A DNA stretch of 64,000 bases, taken from Croceicoccus sp. YJ47. GTDB lineage: Bacteria > Pseudomonadota > Alphaproteobacteria > Sphingomonadales > Sphingomonadaceae. The stretch is taken from the NCBI RefSeq assembly GCF_016745095.1, contig NZ_CP067087.1, forward strand, positions 2,406,501-2,470,500, in the 5' to 3' direction. Below the pieces are notes generated by a model. That model did no database searches. It was not told the origin of the DNA and was given only the letters and a program-made list of their open reading frames with translations. Numbering within the stretch: position 1 is the first letter of the stretch; each line of letters opens with the position of its first letter. Below are positions 52,931 through 62,336 of the stretch, piece by piece. A program made the position numbers and the translations under genes.

Positions 52931-53722
52931 TCAGCGCCCTCCGCCACCCTCGCGGGCGAGATACAGGACGTCGCGATCCTGACTGAGCAGATGCTGCCCG
53001 GAGTCGACAAACAAGGTCGCGCCGCTGGCAACGTAACCCTTGGCCAGGAAAACCGCCGCCTGTGCCAGTTCGTCGGGCGAGGTCAGCCTGTGCAGCAGGT
53101 TCATCCGGCTACTTCGTTCGTGTTCGGCGTCGTGCTGATCGTGGCTCGGCAACATCGCGCCCGGACAAAGGCCGTAGATACGGTCGGAACTGCATGCAAA
53201 ATGCATCGCCATCATGCGCGTCGCGGCAAAAAGCGCGTGTTTCGACATGGTATAGGAAAAGAAATCGGGATTTGTATTGGCGATCTTCTGATCGATAAGA
53301 TTGATGACGCACCTTTGCGATCCCGTGGTCGTATGGCGCAGAAAAGCCTGAGACAGGAGGGAAGGCGACGCCGCATTGATGGCATTGCTTCGCCAGAAAA
53401 TGTCGGGATCGAGGTCGTCCGCAAGATCGGGCTCAAAAATCGCCGCACTATTGACGAGGACGTTCCAGCCCGGGACGCGCACGGCAAGGTCGGCGACAAA
53501 GCGATCGATCGTTTCGAGCTTGGAAAGATCTGCTGACACGACGTCCGCGCTTGGCAGTGAGTTCGCCAGCGCATGCGCCGCTTCGGTCGATCGGTTGCAG
53601 TGAATCAGGACGTGGAACCCCGCCTTCGAAAAATGGCGCACGATCGTCGCGCCCAATCGCCGGGCGCCGCCGGTGACCAGGACCGTGGGACAGCCGATCT
53701 GCTTCTGCTCTTTGCGAGACAT
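52931..53722 (-). CDS. Short-chain dehydrogenase/reductase, pteridine-reductase-like
   Basis: 263 residues. TGGARRLGA is the TGX3RXG variant of the Rossmann fingerprint typical of pteridine reductases and FolM, with HCNRS suited to NADPH. VLVNSAAIF and the catalytic YTMSKHAL (Tyr-x-x-x-Lys) follow, then a C-terminal substrate loop. A role in reducing dihydrobiopterin, dihydromonapterin or dihydrofolate is likely but not proven. It is convergent with the S46 peptidase gene. Confidence 0.8.
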   Translation of the reverse strand: MSRKEQKQIGCPTVLVTGGARRLGATIVRHFSKAGFHVLIHCNRSTEAAHALANSLPSADVVSADLSKLETIDRFVADLAVRVPGWNVLVNSAAIFEPDLADDLDPDIFWRSNAINAASPSLLSQAFLRHTTTGSQRCVINLIDQKIANTNPDFFSYTMSKHALFAATRMMAMHFACSSDRIYGLCPGAMLPSHDQHDAEHERSSRMNLLHRLTSPDELAQAAVFLAKGYVASGATLFVDSGQHLLSQDRDVLYLAREGGGGR

Positions 53723-53906
53723 TCGCCCTATCTATACCAGATGGTCACGATGCCAAGCCATGGTATGGAATTGACGCGATCGCGTGAGGCGAGGCAGTCT
53801 TCGTGTCGAAGCTGTATTGACCGGACAATCCATCGGGTGCATGGGAGCGAGCGAAGGCTCGGATCGCACTCAAACGCGGTCCGCATCACAGCAGCGCCTT
53901 ACAGCT

Positions 53907-53980
53907 GCGGGTGTAGCTCAATGGTAGAGCAGCAGCTTCCCAAGCTGACGACGAGGGTTCGATTCCCTTCACCCGCTCCA
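53907..53980 (+). tRNA. tRNA-Gly (anticodon CCC)
   Basis: A full cloverleaf of 74 bases with encoded CCA: acceptor GCGGGTG / CACCCGC, D arm GCTC-AATGGTA-GAGC, anticodon loop TTCCCAA, T arm GAGGG-TTCGATT-CCCTT, discriminator T. It reads GGG codons. The outer anticodon pair is G-A, as I recall from other alphaproteobacterial Gly(CCC) genes. Confidence 0.95.
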
Positions 53981-54548
53981 GCACTGCCTTCTCAAACATC
54001 TCGGAAACTCTATAAACCTTTGGGAATCTAAGAGTTTCTGGCGTGCGATTATCCTGCATTTGCCCGGCTAGTCTCGCCAATTCCCGCTGATTTGGGGACT
54101 GCGTTGATGGCATGCAGCTCTCTGGCAATTTGACTGTTCCCAATCCGGGCGCGGTTTCTAATTAAGCGTCCGAGATCGAGGGGCTAAAAAACGTCGAAAT
54201 TCGCAAAGGCTGGGCTGGTTCGAAAGCTTATAATTGAGCGGATCGTAAGCCCCCTTCCTTTCGGAGTGGTTCAAGCGGCGTCTGACTATGGCAGCCTTGG
54301 CACCGGCGAAGGTCAAGCGGTGCGAATACCTTCTATCAGCACTCAACGGCTTTACCGGCGTTCAGTCGACCGCGGCATCGAGCGAGCCGATACGCTTCCC
54401 TTCGCCGAATCGAGAGCGAGGGCAGCCATCGGGCAGGCCATTTATACACGAGGGCAAAGCTTGCGTCGCCAATACTGACAACGCATCTGCCAGTACAATA
54501 GCTGGCAAGGATCGGCCCGCTCCCGCGAAACGTCGCGCGCGGGTGTTC
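53981..54548. other. Non-coding stretch downstream of tRNA-Gly
   Basis: 568 bases without a supportable gene, moderately AT-richer than the flanks. There is no integrase, no clear copy of the tRNA 3' end and no T-run terminator. The position behind a tRNA suggests an old integration site. Confidence 0.4.
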
Positions 54549-55916
54549 TTATTCCGGCGCCCCGCCGACGGCCTCGTAAAGACCCACCACAGCCGTGAGC
54601 TCATCGGCCTTCACCTGCACCAGTGACAGCTCGACCCCGAGCAGGGCGCGCTGTGCATCGACCTGCTCGATATAGGGCGTGTAACCCGCGCGGTAGCGAT
54701 TGCGCGCGTGGCGCAGCGCATCGGCCACGGCCGTCTGCTGGGCTGCGAGCGCATTTTCCTGATCTCTCAGATTGGCGAGCGCGGCCATGCGGTCCTCGAC
54801 CTCGCGAAAGGCATTCAGGACCGTCGAGCGATAGGCAAAGGCGGCCTGATCGCGCTGCGCCGTCGCACCGTCAAGCTGTGCCTGCAACCTACCGCCCTGA
54901 AAGATCGGCGCGAGGATGCTGCCGCCCAGCGACCATACACCAATGGGATCGGCAAGCAGGTCGGAGAGCACCACACCGGCCGTCACGCCCAGATCGATCG
55001 AGGGCATGAAATCGGCGCGGGCCATGCGCATTCTGGCGTCGAGCGCCGCGATGCGATATTCCGCGGCCGCGACATCGGGACGGCGACGCAGCAGTTCGGA
55101 CGGCAAGGTTTCGGGGGGAGCGGGCTGGCGCAAATCCTTCAGCGTACCGCCACGGTCGATGGCGCCCGGCACTTCCCCTGTCAGCACCGACAAGGCATTT
55201 TCCTGCCGCACGATCTGCGCCTTGAGTTGCGGGACGAGTTGGGCGGTCGCTTGATACTCGGCCTCGGCCTGGCGGAGCGGCAGCTGCGAGGTATAGCCGA
55301 CTTCGGCCCGGTCGCGGGCGAATTTCACCGCCTCCTGCCGCGCCGCCAGAGTTTCCTCCAGTACGGCCAGCCGCTTGTCGAGCGCCAGGAGCGTGATGTA
55401 GCCGGTGGCCGTCGCCGCGCTCACCGAAAGTCGCGCGGCCTCTTCGCTCGCAGCGCTCGCGGCGACACCAGCCTCGGCGGCGTCCACGCGCGCAGCATTC
55501 TTGCCGAACAGGTCGAGTTCGTAGGACGCACGAAACGCAGGCTGCGCGGCGACGATCGTCTGACCCTGACCGAAGGGGGAAACCTCCCGCCGGATCGCGC
55601 CCTCGACCCCTGCGCCAAGCGAGGGGAGGAGGTAGCCGCGCGAACCCAGTTCGGTCGCGCGCGCTTCCTCCACACGGGCCGCGGCGATCCGCACGTCGGG
55701 ATTGTTACGCCGCGCCTGCTCGACGAGACGCGACAGCGCCGGATCGCCGAACGCGTTCCACCAGTCCTGCTCGACCGGGGCGGTGACCCGCAGGCTCGTC
55801 CGCCACGCCGTCGGCGGCGCAACCGCCGCGCCGGGCGGGGCATCCTGCAAAGTGGGAGCGCAAGCGCCAAGGGCGAGGGCGGATGCGGCCATCAGGAAGA
55901 GCGGTCTGCGCGTCAC
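54549..55916 (-). CDS. Efflux outer-membrane factor lipoprotein (NodT/OprM family)
   Basis: 455 residues. Lipobox LALGACA at the end of a short signal, then the two-fold repeated outer-membrane-factor structure with coiled-coil helices (ARRNNPDVRIAAARVEEARA; RHARNRYRAGYTPYIEQVDAQRALLGVE). It forms the trimeric exit duct for the pump. The start overlaps the stop of the HlyD gene by four bases (ATGA). Last gene of the tetR-emrB-emrA-like-OMF operon. Confidence 0.92.
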   Translation of the reverse strand: MTRRPLFLMAASALALGACAPTLQDAPPGAAVAPPTAWRTSLRVTAPVEQDWWNAFGDPALSRLVEQARRNNPDVRIAAARVEEARATELGSRGYLLPSLGAGVEGAIRREVSPFGQGQTIVAAQPAFRASYELDLFGKNAARVDAAEAGVAASAASEEAARLSVSAATATGYITLLALDKRLAVLEETLAARQEAVKFARDRAEVGYTSQLPLRQAEAEYQATAQLVPQLKAQIVRQENALSVLTGEVPGAIDRGGTLKDLRQPAPPETLPSELLRRRPDVAAAEYRIAALDARMRMARADFMPSIDLGVTAGVVLSDLLADPIGVWSLGGSILAPIFQGGRLQAQLDGATAQRDQAAFAYRSTVLNAFREVEDRMAALANLRDQENALAAQQTAVADALRHARNRYRAGYTPYIEQVDAQRALLGVELSLVQVKADELTAVVGLYEAVGGAPE

Positions 55917-57034
55917 GACCTGTCCTCCGTATGGACGGTGGCGATGACGGACATGCCCGGGCCGAGCCGGCGGGCGGCTTCCTGTCCCTTGTCAAGCACG
56001 ATCCGGACGGCGATACGCTGGGGCACCTTCACAAAATTGCCTGCGCCCGTGTCCGGCTTCACCAGGCTGAATTCGCTGCTGGCGGCAGGTGCGATACTCT
56101 GCACGCGGCCGGACAGTACGATACCGCCCAGCGCGTCGATCTCGAGCGTTGCGCGCTGGCCCACTGCCATGTTCGCGGTTTGCGTTTCCTTGAAATTGGC
56201 CACCACCCAAAGATCGTCGGGCACGATATACATGAGCTGCGTGCCTGCGCTCACAAGCTGACCGACGCGCGCGGTAACCTCGCTCAACCGCCCGGCACGA
56301 GGCGCGCGGATCTCCGTGCGTGAAAGTTCGAATTCGGCCAGCCCTTTCGACGCTTCCGCGCCGGCAACCTGCGCTTCGAGAGCGCCTCGACCGACGGTGA
56401 CCGACCGCACGCTCTCTGCCGCGATGGAGCGCTGTGCCTGCGCCTGCCTCACTCCGGCCTGCGCCTGTTGCAGGGCCGCGCGCGCCTGATCGCGTTCGCG
56501 CAGGGACACCGATCCTTCGTCGACCAGTTCGGCAACGCGGTTCATGTCGGCCTGCGCCTTCTGCAATCCGGCACGCGCGGACGCCACCGCTGCATCCTGG
56601 AGTTCGAGCTGCGCCTGTGCCGAGCGCAGGCTCTGCGCGCTATTGGCGAGGGTGGCCTGTTGCGCCGCCGTGTTGGCAGCGCCCTGCAGGACCTTTTCCT
56701 GGAACGGGGCATCGTCGATCCGGGCGAGCAGATCGCCCTCCTTCACCCGCTGAAAATCCACGACCGGCACCTCGACGAGATAGCCCGCGACCTGCGGGCT
56801 GACCACCGTCGTTCGTCCGCAGACATAGGCATTGTTGGTCGTTTCGTCGCCGCCGCCGAAGGGTGGAAGGCCCCAGGCGAAAAGCGCGGCGAACACGCCG
56901 ACCAGAATGACCGCGACGGCGATTACGATGCGTCGGCGCGAGGGGTTGGGCGACCATCCTGTCTCCTGCTCCGGCGCGGGCGTTTCGACGGTGATGGTCT
57001 CTTCTTCGATGTCAGACGGGGTCGAATTCGTCAT
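55913..57034 (-). CDS. HlyD/EmrA-family periplasmic adaptor
   Basis: 373 residues. One N-terminal membrane helix (IVIAVAVILVGVFAALFAWG), then a lipoyl-like half (VSPQVAGYLVEVPVVDFQRVKEGDLLARID), a coiled-coil hairpin of about 100 residues (Ala/Gln/Glu-rich), the second lipoyl half (ELSRTEIRAPRAGRLSEVTARVGQLV) and a beta-barrel. It links the inner-membrane MFS pump to the outer-membrane factor. It overlaps both neighbours by four bases. Confidence 0.92.
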   Translation of the reverse strand: MTNSTPSDIEEETITVETPAPEQETGWSPNPSRRRIVIAVAVILVGVFAALFAWGLPPFGGGDETTNNAYVCGRTTVVSPQVAGYLVEVPVVDFQRVKEGDLLARIDDAPFQEKVLQGAANTAAQQATLANSAQSLRSAQAQLELQDAAVASARAGLQKAQADMNRVAELVDEGSVSLRERDQARAALQQAQAGVRQAQAQRSIAAESVRSVTVGRGALEAQVAGAEASKGLAEFELSRTEIRAPRAGRLSEVTARVGQLVSAGTQLMYIVPDDLWVVANFKETQTANMAVGQRATLEIDALGGIVLSGRVQSIAPAASSEFSLVKPDTGAGNFVKVPQRIAVRIVLDKGQEAARRLGPGMSVIATVHTEDRS

Positions 57035-58716
57035 TGTCTGGTCCTTGTGAGCATGGCCTCCAGGAAGGCCAATTCCTTGGCGAGCGGGTTACGCCCGCGT
57101 ATCCGGTTGATGAGCCAGGGCACAAAGACGACGACGAAAGTCACCGCCGAAAGCGTGCCGATAAGGAAAAACACGTCGTTGAAGGCGAGCACCGCGGCTT
57201 CGCGCCCTACTTCCTGCGACACGCTGGCTGCTGCGGTCATCTGTTGCAGCGCGGGATCGCCCTGAAGCGGTGCGGCATTCCTCGCGGCATTGCCTATCGC
57301 CTGTCCCAGTAGCGGGTTCGCAAGCGTGAGCGTGCCGCCGGCATCGATCAGATGCATCTTCAACCGCACCGTGTGAAACGCGGAGAGGAGCGCGTTCCCG
57401 GCAAGCCCGCCGACCGATTGCGAGAGCGAGAAGATCGCAATGAAACCGATGACATAGCTCTGTCCCGCGGCCAGCGCGCGCAAGAGGCCCTCCATCATGA
57501 TCGGCCCCATGGCAAAAACTGCCCCGAACGCAATTGCGGCCTGCGTGAGGTAGAGATCCTGCGGCCGCGTCATCGTGCCCGTGCGCGTATCGACGAAGGC
57601 GGCCACGCCGATGACGAGGATCGCGAAAAGCACCGGCCGGGTAAGATCCTTGGGGTCGAGCCGCGCCATCGACAACGCCATGCCGCCGAACGTCGCCCCG
57701 GTCAGGATCCAGAAATAGGTGGTCAATTGTTCGTTGCCATACCCCAGCGTGGCAAACAGACCGCTCGCTCCGAAGCCCTGTTCCGCGACAAGGATGCGCA
57801 CCGTCGCACCGGTCAGCGCAAGCGCCAGAATGGACCGGCTCGACAGCCAGCTGAGGTCGAGCATGGGGCTTCTGCGGTTCGCCTCAATTAGAAAACACCC
57901 GCCCAACCCGATGATCGCGACGACCATCGCATAGCCCAGCCAGGGCGTGTCCCACCATTGTATACGGCCCTGAATGATGAACGCACAGAGCGCCGCAACG
58001 CCGATGATGAACAGCGCGATGCTGGGAATGTCGAGCGTCTCGAAAGTCTTCTTGCGAATGCCCGGTGGCAGGCGGAGCAGGTAGACCATACCGAAACCCA
58101 GCAGCGACAGCGCGAACTGAAACTGAAAGACATGGGTGATGTCGCCATCCACCAGCAAGGCCGGAGACAGCGCGCGGGTGAGCGGGAATGCGACCTGCGT
58201 CATGCCCAGCGAAATCACCAGTCCGCCCACGCGCATCGCGGCGGGCAACCCCTGCATGAGATAGTAGATGGCAAGCGCCGACAGCCCGCTTGCCGTAATG
58301 CCCGCAACCGCCCGCGCAGCAAGTTCGGGGTAGTATCCGGGCTCGATCATCTGCACGAAATTGGCCGTGACCAGCCCTGCCATCGCCCAGCGTACGAAAG
58401 GCTGAATGCCGAATTCCTGCCGCACCCGGAACAAGAGCATGCTCATCGTCGCATAGGTCGAATAGAACGCAACCGTGAACCAGCCCGCTTCGACGGGCGT
58501 CAACGCGAATTCGGCCTGCAACGCGGGCGAATTGGCGAGGAGGAAACCGTTCTGCGCGCCGGCGAGCAATCCCATGAACATGCCGATCAGCAGATAGGCC
58601 GCCCGGCGCCCCGGCGGGTTGTCGGGATTGGCCGGGGACCCGGGAAGGATCGGCATTTCGTGCGGTTTGAAGCGATAGCCGCCGACATGGTCGATGAGCG
58701 TGTCGTGGTCGGTCAC
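57031..58716 (-). CDS. DHA2/EmrB-family MFS multidrug transporter
   Basis: 561 residues with about 14 hydrophobic helices, as in EmrB. The first membrane segments follow a 40-residue cytosolic tail (RAAYLLIGMFMGLLAGAQNGFLL). It should export lipophilic compounds with proton antiport through the adaptor and outer-membrane factor. Substrates cannot be predicted. Start and stop overlap the neighbouring genes by four bases. Confidence 0.92.
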   Translation of the reverse strand: MTDHDTLIDHVGGYRFKPHEMPILPGSPANPDNPPGRRAAYLLIGMFMGLLAGAQNGFLLANSPALQAEFALTPVEAGWFTVAFYSTYATMSMLLFRVRQEFGIQPFVRWAMAGLVTANFVQMIEPGYYPELAARAVAGITASGLSALAIYYLMQGLPAAMRVGGLVISLGMTQVAFPLTRALSPALLVDGDITHVFQFQFALSLLGFGMVYLLRLPPGIRKKTFETLDIPSIALFIIGVAALCAFIIQGRIQWWDTPWLGYAMVVAIIGLGGCFLIEANRRSPMLDLSWLSSRSILALALTGATVRILVAEQGFGASGLFATLGYGNEQLTTYFWILTGATFGGMALSMARLDPKDLTRPVLFAILVIGVAAFVDTRTGTMTRPQDLYLTQAAIAFGAVFAMGPIMMEGLLRALAAGQSYVIGFIAIFSLSQSVGGLAGNALLSAFHTVRLKMHLIDAGGTLTLANPLLGQAIGNAARNAAPLQGDPALQQMTAAASVSQEVGREAAVLAFNDVFFLIGTLSAVTFVVVFVPWLINRIRGRNPLAKELAFLEAMLTRTRQ

Positions 58717-59354
58717 AGCGCCAGCGCTCCTTCCACCAGCGTCGCTTCCAGCGCCGCTGCGAATTGCGCGTCATCCCCCATGTCGGCCCCCATGTCCGCG
58801 ACGAGCCTGCTCAGCCGTTCGCGCCGCGCGACCGTGCTGGCGGCGGAATAGATGAAATTGGCGACCCGGAACTGCAGATGCTCCGTTTCTGTGGGCCGCT
58901 CGTCCGCCGCGGCCTGCGCAAGGGCAATGAAATGGCGGTGCAGCGGTAGCGAAAGCGTCTCGAGCAGCCATAGCGACCGGTCGGTGTCGACGGTGATGTC
59001 ACGCAGCAAAAGCCGGGGCACCTCCGGGCGATCGAGCAGATAGGCCAGAAAGACGCGTGCCGAATGGTCCAGCCGGTCCTGCGCATTCGCACCGTCCATC
59101 TCGCCGAGAGCCTGATCGAGCGCCGCGCGAAGGTCGCCCGATGCCTGCGAAACGATCTCCTTCCACAGGCCGGTCTTCCCGCCGAAGCGATAGGAAATCA
59201 GCGCGACATCGACGCCGGCATCCTTCGCGATTTCGCGCAGGGACGTCGCCTCGAAACCCTGCGCTGCAAAGCGATGCAGCGCGGCCATGGAAATTGCCGC
59301 ACCGGTATCCGCATCTGGTCCTGTCGGACGTCCGCGCCCGCGTCGTTCAGTCAT
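58713..59354 (-). CDS. TetR-family repressor of the efflux operon
   Basis: 213 residues. N-terminal HTH at about 20-65 (AALHRFAAQGFEATSLREIAKDAGVDVALISYRFGGKTGLW), then a helical ligand-binding domain. The start MTERRGRGRPTG at 59354 lies behind AGGAG. It is the first gene of the operon it most likely represses through the palindrome at 59398. Confidence 0.92.
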   Translation of the reverse strand: MTERRGRGRPTGPDADTGAAISMAALHRFAAQGFEATSLREIAKDAGVDVALISYRFGGKTGLWKEIVSQASGDLRAALDQALGEMDGANAQDRLDHSARVFLAYLLDRPEVPRLLLRDITVDTDRSLWLLETLSLPLHRHFIALAQAAADERPTETEHLQFRVANFIYSAASTVARRERLSRLVADMGADMGDDAQFAAALEATLVEGALAL

Positions 59355-59397
59355 TCGCCGCTCCTTGTGCAGTGCGACATAATACCCGACAGGTAAA

Positions 59398-59417
59398 TAT
59401 TCAATGACCGTTGAATA
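59398..59417. promoter_or_regulatory. Palindromic operator of the TetR-controlled operon
   Basis: TATTCAA-TGACCG-TTGAATA, a perfect inverted repeat with 7-bp arms and a 6-base centre, ends 43 bases upstream of the tetR start. Downstream on the minus strand a TATTAT lies at a place suitable for a -10 box. Position and symmetry fit an autoregulatory TetR site. Confidence 0.7.
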
Positions 59418-60141
59418 AGCCGGCCTCGACACATGCGATGTCGGTCAGTGCCGCCTGACATTTCGGGATATTCGCCCGCCTCCCGCCTCTTGCAAAAAAA
59501 GACAATTCGTCGCGAAACAGCGGCCCCGCGCGGGTGCGTCATAGAGGTATCGGTGTCTGTCCTCGGCACAACTTGCCCGCCCGATCACGACCCCCCGTTC
59601 GCCTTTAGTATCGTGCGAATGTGATGCGCGCGCCGGATTCGACAGGCGAATACGCAGAGCACAGCGCACAGGCCCATCTCGCTCGTCGCCATCCGACTTG
59701 TGCTGTGGACGATGGCGGGCATGTCGCCTGAAAAACAGATTGCCTTGGTTCGAACGGTTTGATGCTTGCCGAAGGCGGAATGGGACGAAACCGGACGCAT
59801 GTCGGAGACGGGTCAGAATGAGGTCGGCCTCGTCGTTTCTTGCGTCGGAGCAGGCGCGAAAGATTTGGCCCTCGACGACCGTACGGATTATTGTCGCAAC
59901 TTCGGCCCGGGAACGACAGTACCCATTTTGGTTGCCCTGTTCGGCGCCGTGCCCTGTCGCTACAGGGGACGGCACCTGCCAGCCGATCATCCGGATGTCG
60001 CGATATTCCGCGGAGGTGAGGGCGCGCGTGACCGTCGGGCCGTGCTCCGTTTCCCGCCCGAGCGACAGTCCCGGTATTGACATCGCACCGATTGCGGGGG
60101 GCACTCGCGATCAGACCAGTTCGTCACGCCGCCCCTTCAAT
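59418..60141. other. Region without supportable gene
   Basis: About 720 bases between the efflux operator and the AraC-type gene. Open frames exist on both strands (for example 59445-60104 minus), but they lack a credible ribosome binding site, family resemblance or normal composition. Possibly decayed sequence. Confidence 0.4.
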
Positions 60142-61026
60142 TCAAGCCTGCCGTTCGTGCGATCGCGTGCGAAATCGGGACGGAGTATCGCCTTCGTTCC
60201 GGCGGAAGAAGCGCGAGAAATAGGCGGGGTCCGCGAACCCCAGCGCATAGCCCACCTCGGCGATGGAGAGGTGGGAGTAGATCAGCAGACGCTTCGCCTC
60301 GAGCAGGCTGCGGTCGTCCTGTATGCGTGCGGGCGATTTGCCGGCCACGCGCGCGCAGGCGTCCCGCAACGCGCTTTCGCTGACATGGAGCGCCGCGGCA
60401 TGGGCCGCGACCGGTTCACGAAAGGCAAACCGCCTTTCGACAAGCTCCCGATACCGTGCGACCAGCTCGGCCGCCCGCGATGGCGCGACACTGATCCCGG
60501 TGCGATCGGCCGCGACGCTGCGTGTGCATTGCACCAGCAGTTGCAGGGTGAGCGCCTCTGTTGCCGCGCGGTCCCCGATGGCCGACCAGCCCAGTTCGCG
60601 GCGCAGTTCGCCCGCCAGCGCGATGACCATCGCGCGAAGCCGACTGTCGAGAGGCACGATCCTGCTGCGCGCGAAAAGAGCCCGGAGCTCGCCATGGGGC
60701 TGCACCAGCCGGTCAAAATAGGAGCGCGCGACGCTGGCGACCCATCCGCGTGAATCCTCTTCCCACGCGAAACCATGCACGACGGTTGCGGGAACGAGGA
60801 GCAGGGCCGGGGCGGCGATGCGATGGGTTTCATCCTCGATCGAAATGGCGCTGAACCCGGTTTCAAGGATGAAGATCTGGTGCAGGTCGCGGTGCGAATG
60901 TGGTTGGATCGTCCATTCGCTCGGCCGCGATCGATCGACGAGCGCTTCGATATGAACGAAGTTCGCATCCGCCTTCCGTGGCGGTTCGCCATAGAGATAG
61001 AAACTCGGGACCGCGCTGCTTGCCAT
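60142..61026 (-). CDS. pobR: AraC-family regulator, probably of pobA (PobR-like)
   Basis: 294 residues. N-terminal cupin-type sensing domain (HSHRDLHQIFILETGFSAISIEDE) and C-terminal AraC double HTH (VAAHAAALHVSESALRDACARVAGKSP ... LSIAEVGYALGFADPAYFSRFFRRNEGDTPSRFR). It is transcribed away from pobA with 131 bases between them, the arrangement of AraC-type PobR regulators that activate pobA on 4-hydroxybenzoate. The start is the ATG at 61026. Confidence 0.82.
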   Translation of the reverse strand: MASSAVPSFYLYGEPPRKADANFVHIEALVDRSRPSEWTIQPHSHRDLHQIFILETGFSAISIEDETHRIAAPALLLVPATVVHGFAWEEDSRGWVASVARSYFDRLVQPHGELRALFARSRIVPLDSRLRAMVIALAGELRRELGWSAIGDRAATEALTLQLLVQCTRSVAADRTGISVAPSRAAELVARYRELVERRFAFREPVAAHAAALHVSESALRDACARVAGKSPARIQDDRSLLEAKRLLIYSHLSIAEVGYALGFADPAYFSRFFRRNEGDTPSRFRTRSHERQA

Positions 61027-61157
61027 ATCTCGGCCTACCACCGGTCTGGCGAATTGTCCAAGTGTTCGCGCGGCGCATGCATGGTCACCACGGCGCCCCT
61101 CGTGGCAGATTGCCGGCTCGCTGCGAAAGTGGCGCAACGGCAAGGAGAGGAAATCGC

Positions 61158-62333
61158 ATGCGAACCCAGATCGGCATTATCGGCGCCGGGCGGGGGCGGA
61201 TGGTCCTCGCGCATATTCTGGCGCAGCAGGGTATCGACGCCGTCGTCCTCGAACGCCGCGACCGCGAATATGTCGAAGGGCGCGTCCGGGCCGGCGTGCT
61301 CGAACAGGTGACGGTCGATGTCATGCATTCCCTCGGTCTGGCGGAGCGGCTCGACGCCGAGGGGCTCGTGCACGGCGGCACCAATCTCAGCCTCGATGGC
61401 GAACTCATCCATATCGACATGGCCGGTCTTACGGGCGGGCGCACCGTCACGGTCTATGGGCAGCAGGAAGTGATGAGCGACCTGTTCTCCGCCGCCGATG
61501 CGCGCGGGGTCAAGATTGTATGGAACGCGGAGGACGTCGCGATCGAGGACGCCGCCACGGACAAGCCGATGCTGCGCTGGCGCAACGATGGCGAGGCGCA
61601 CGAACTGCAATGCGATTTCATCGTCGGCTGCGACGGTCAGCACGGCGTCAGCCGCAAGACCATCCCCACCGGCGTGCTCAAGGAATTCGAGCGGGTCTAT
61701 CCCTTCGGCTGGCTCGGCATTCTCGCCGAGGTTCCGCCGGTCGAGGACGAGCTGATCTACGCCAATCACGAACGTGGTTTCGCGCTGGCCTCGATGCGGT
61801 CCCCCACGCGCAGCCGCTACTATATTCAATGCGAGATCGACGAGCGGATCGAGGATTGGGGCGACGATCGGTTCTGGGACGAATTGTGCCTGCGGCTCGG
61901 CCCGGATGTCGGCGGGCGGGTCACGCGCGGTCCGAGCTTTGAAAAATCCATCGCGCCGCTGCGGTCCTATGTCGCAGAGCCGATGCGCTGGAACCGGCTG
62001 TTTCTGGCCGGGGACGCCGCGCATATCGTTCCCCCCACCGGGGCCAAGGGCATGAACCTTGCCATCAGCGACGTGAAAATCCTCGCCGATGCGCTGGTGG
62101 AATATTACGGCGAGAAATCGGCGGCGGGGATCGACGGCTATTCCGCGCGCGCCCTGTCGCGGGTGTGGAAAGCGGTTCGGTTTTCGTGGTGGTTCACTTC
62201 CGTCACGCATCGCTATCCCGATATGGACGGTTTCGACCGCCGTATACAGATGGCGGAACTCGACTACATTCGCGGTTCGATCCCCGCGCAGCGCACGCTC
62301 GCGGAAAACTATGTCGGCCTGCCCCTGGAGTAG
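61158..62333 (+). CDS. pobA: 4-hydroxybenzoate 3-monooxygenase
   Basis: 391 residues, close to the Pseudomonas enzyme along the whole length. It hydroxylates 4-hydroxybenzoate to protocatechuate with FAD and NADPH. RVRAGVLEQ, VYPFGWLGILAE, NHERGFALASMRS, SRYYIQ and the second FAD motif FLAGDAAHIVPPTGAKGMN are intact. The first FAD fingerprint is abnormal: residues 9-14 read GAGRGR instead of GAGPxG, so Gly14 is Arg. AGGAGAGG precedes the ATG. Followed after three bases by pcaI. Confidence 0.95.
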   Translation: MRTQIGIIGAGRGRMVLAHILAQQGIDAVVLERRDREYVEGRVRAGVLEQVTVDVMHSLGLAERLDAEGLVHGGTNLSLDGELIHIDMAGLTGGRTVTVYGQQEVMSDLFSAADARGVKIVWNAEDVAIEDAATDKPMLRWRNDGEAHELQCDFIVGCDGQHGVSRKTIPTGVLKEFERVYPFGWLGILAEVPPVEDELIYANHERGFALASMRSPTRSRYYIQCEIDERIEDWGDDRFWDELCLRLGPDVGGRVTRGPSFEKSIAPLRSYVAEPMRWNRLFLAGDAAHIVPPTGAKGMNLAISDVKILADALVEYYGEKSAAGIDGYSARALSRVWKAVRFSWWFTSVTHRYPDMDGFDRRIQMAELDYIRGSIPAQRTLAENYVGLPLE

Positions 62334-62336
62334 AAC

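Noticed and set aside
53886-54143. Minus-strand frame containing GIEPSSSAWEAAALPLSYTR
   Set aside because: This is the well-known false protein produced by translating the reverse strand of a tRNA-Gly gene.
59445-60104. 219-codon frame on the minus strand
   Set aside because: No ribosome binding site, mixed low-complexity composition and no recognisable domain.
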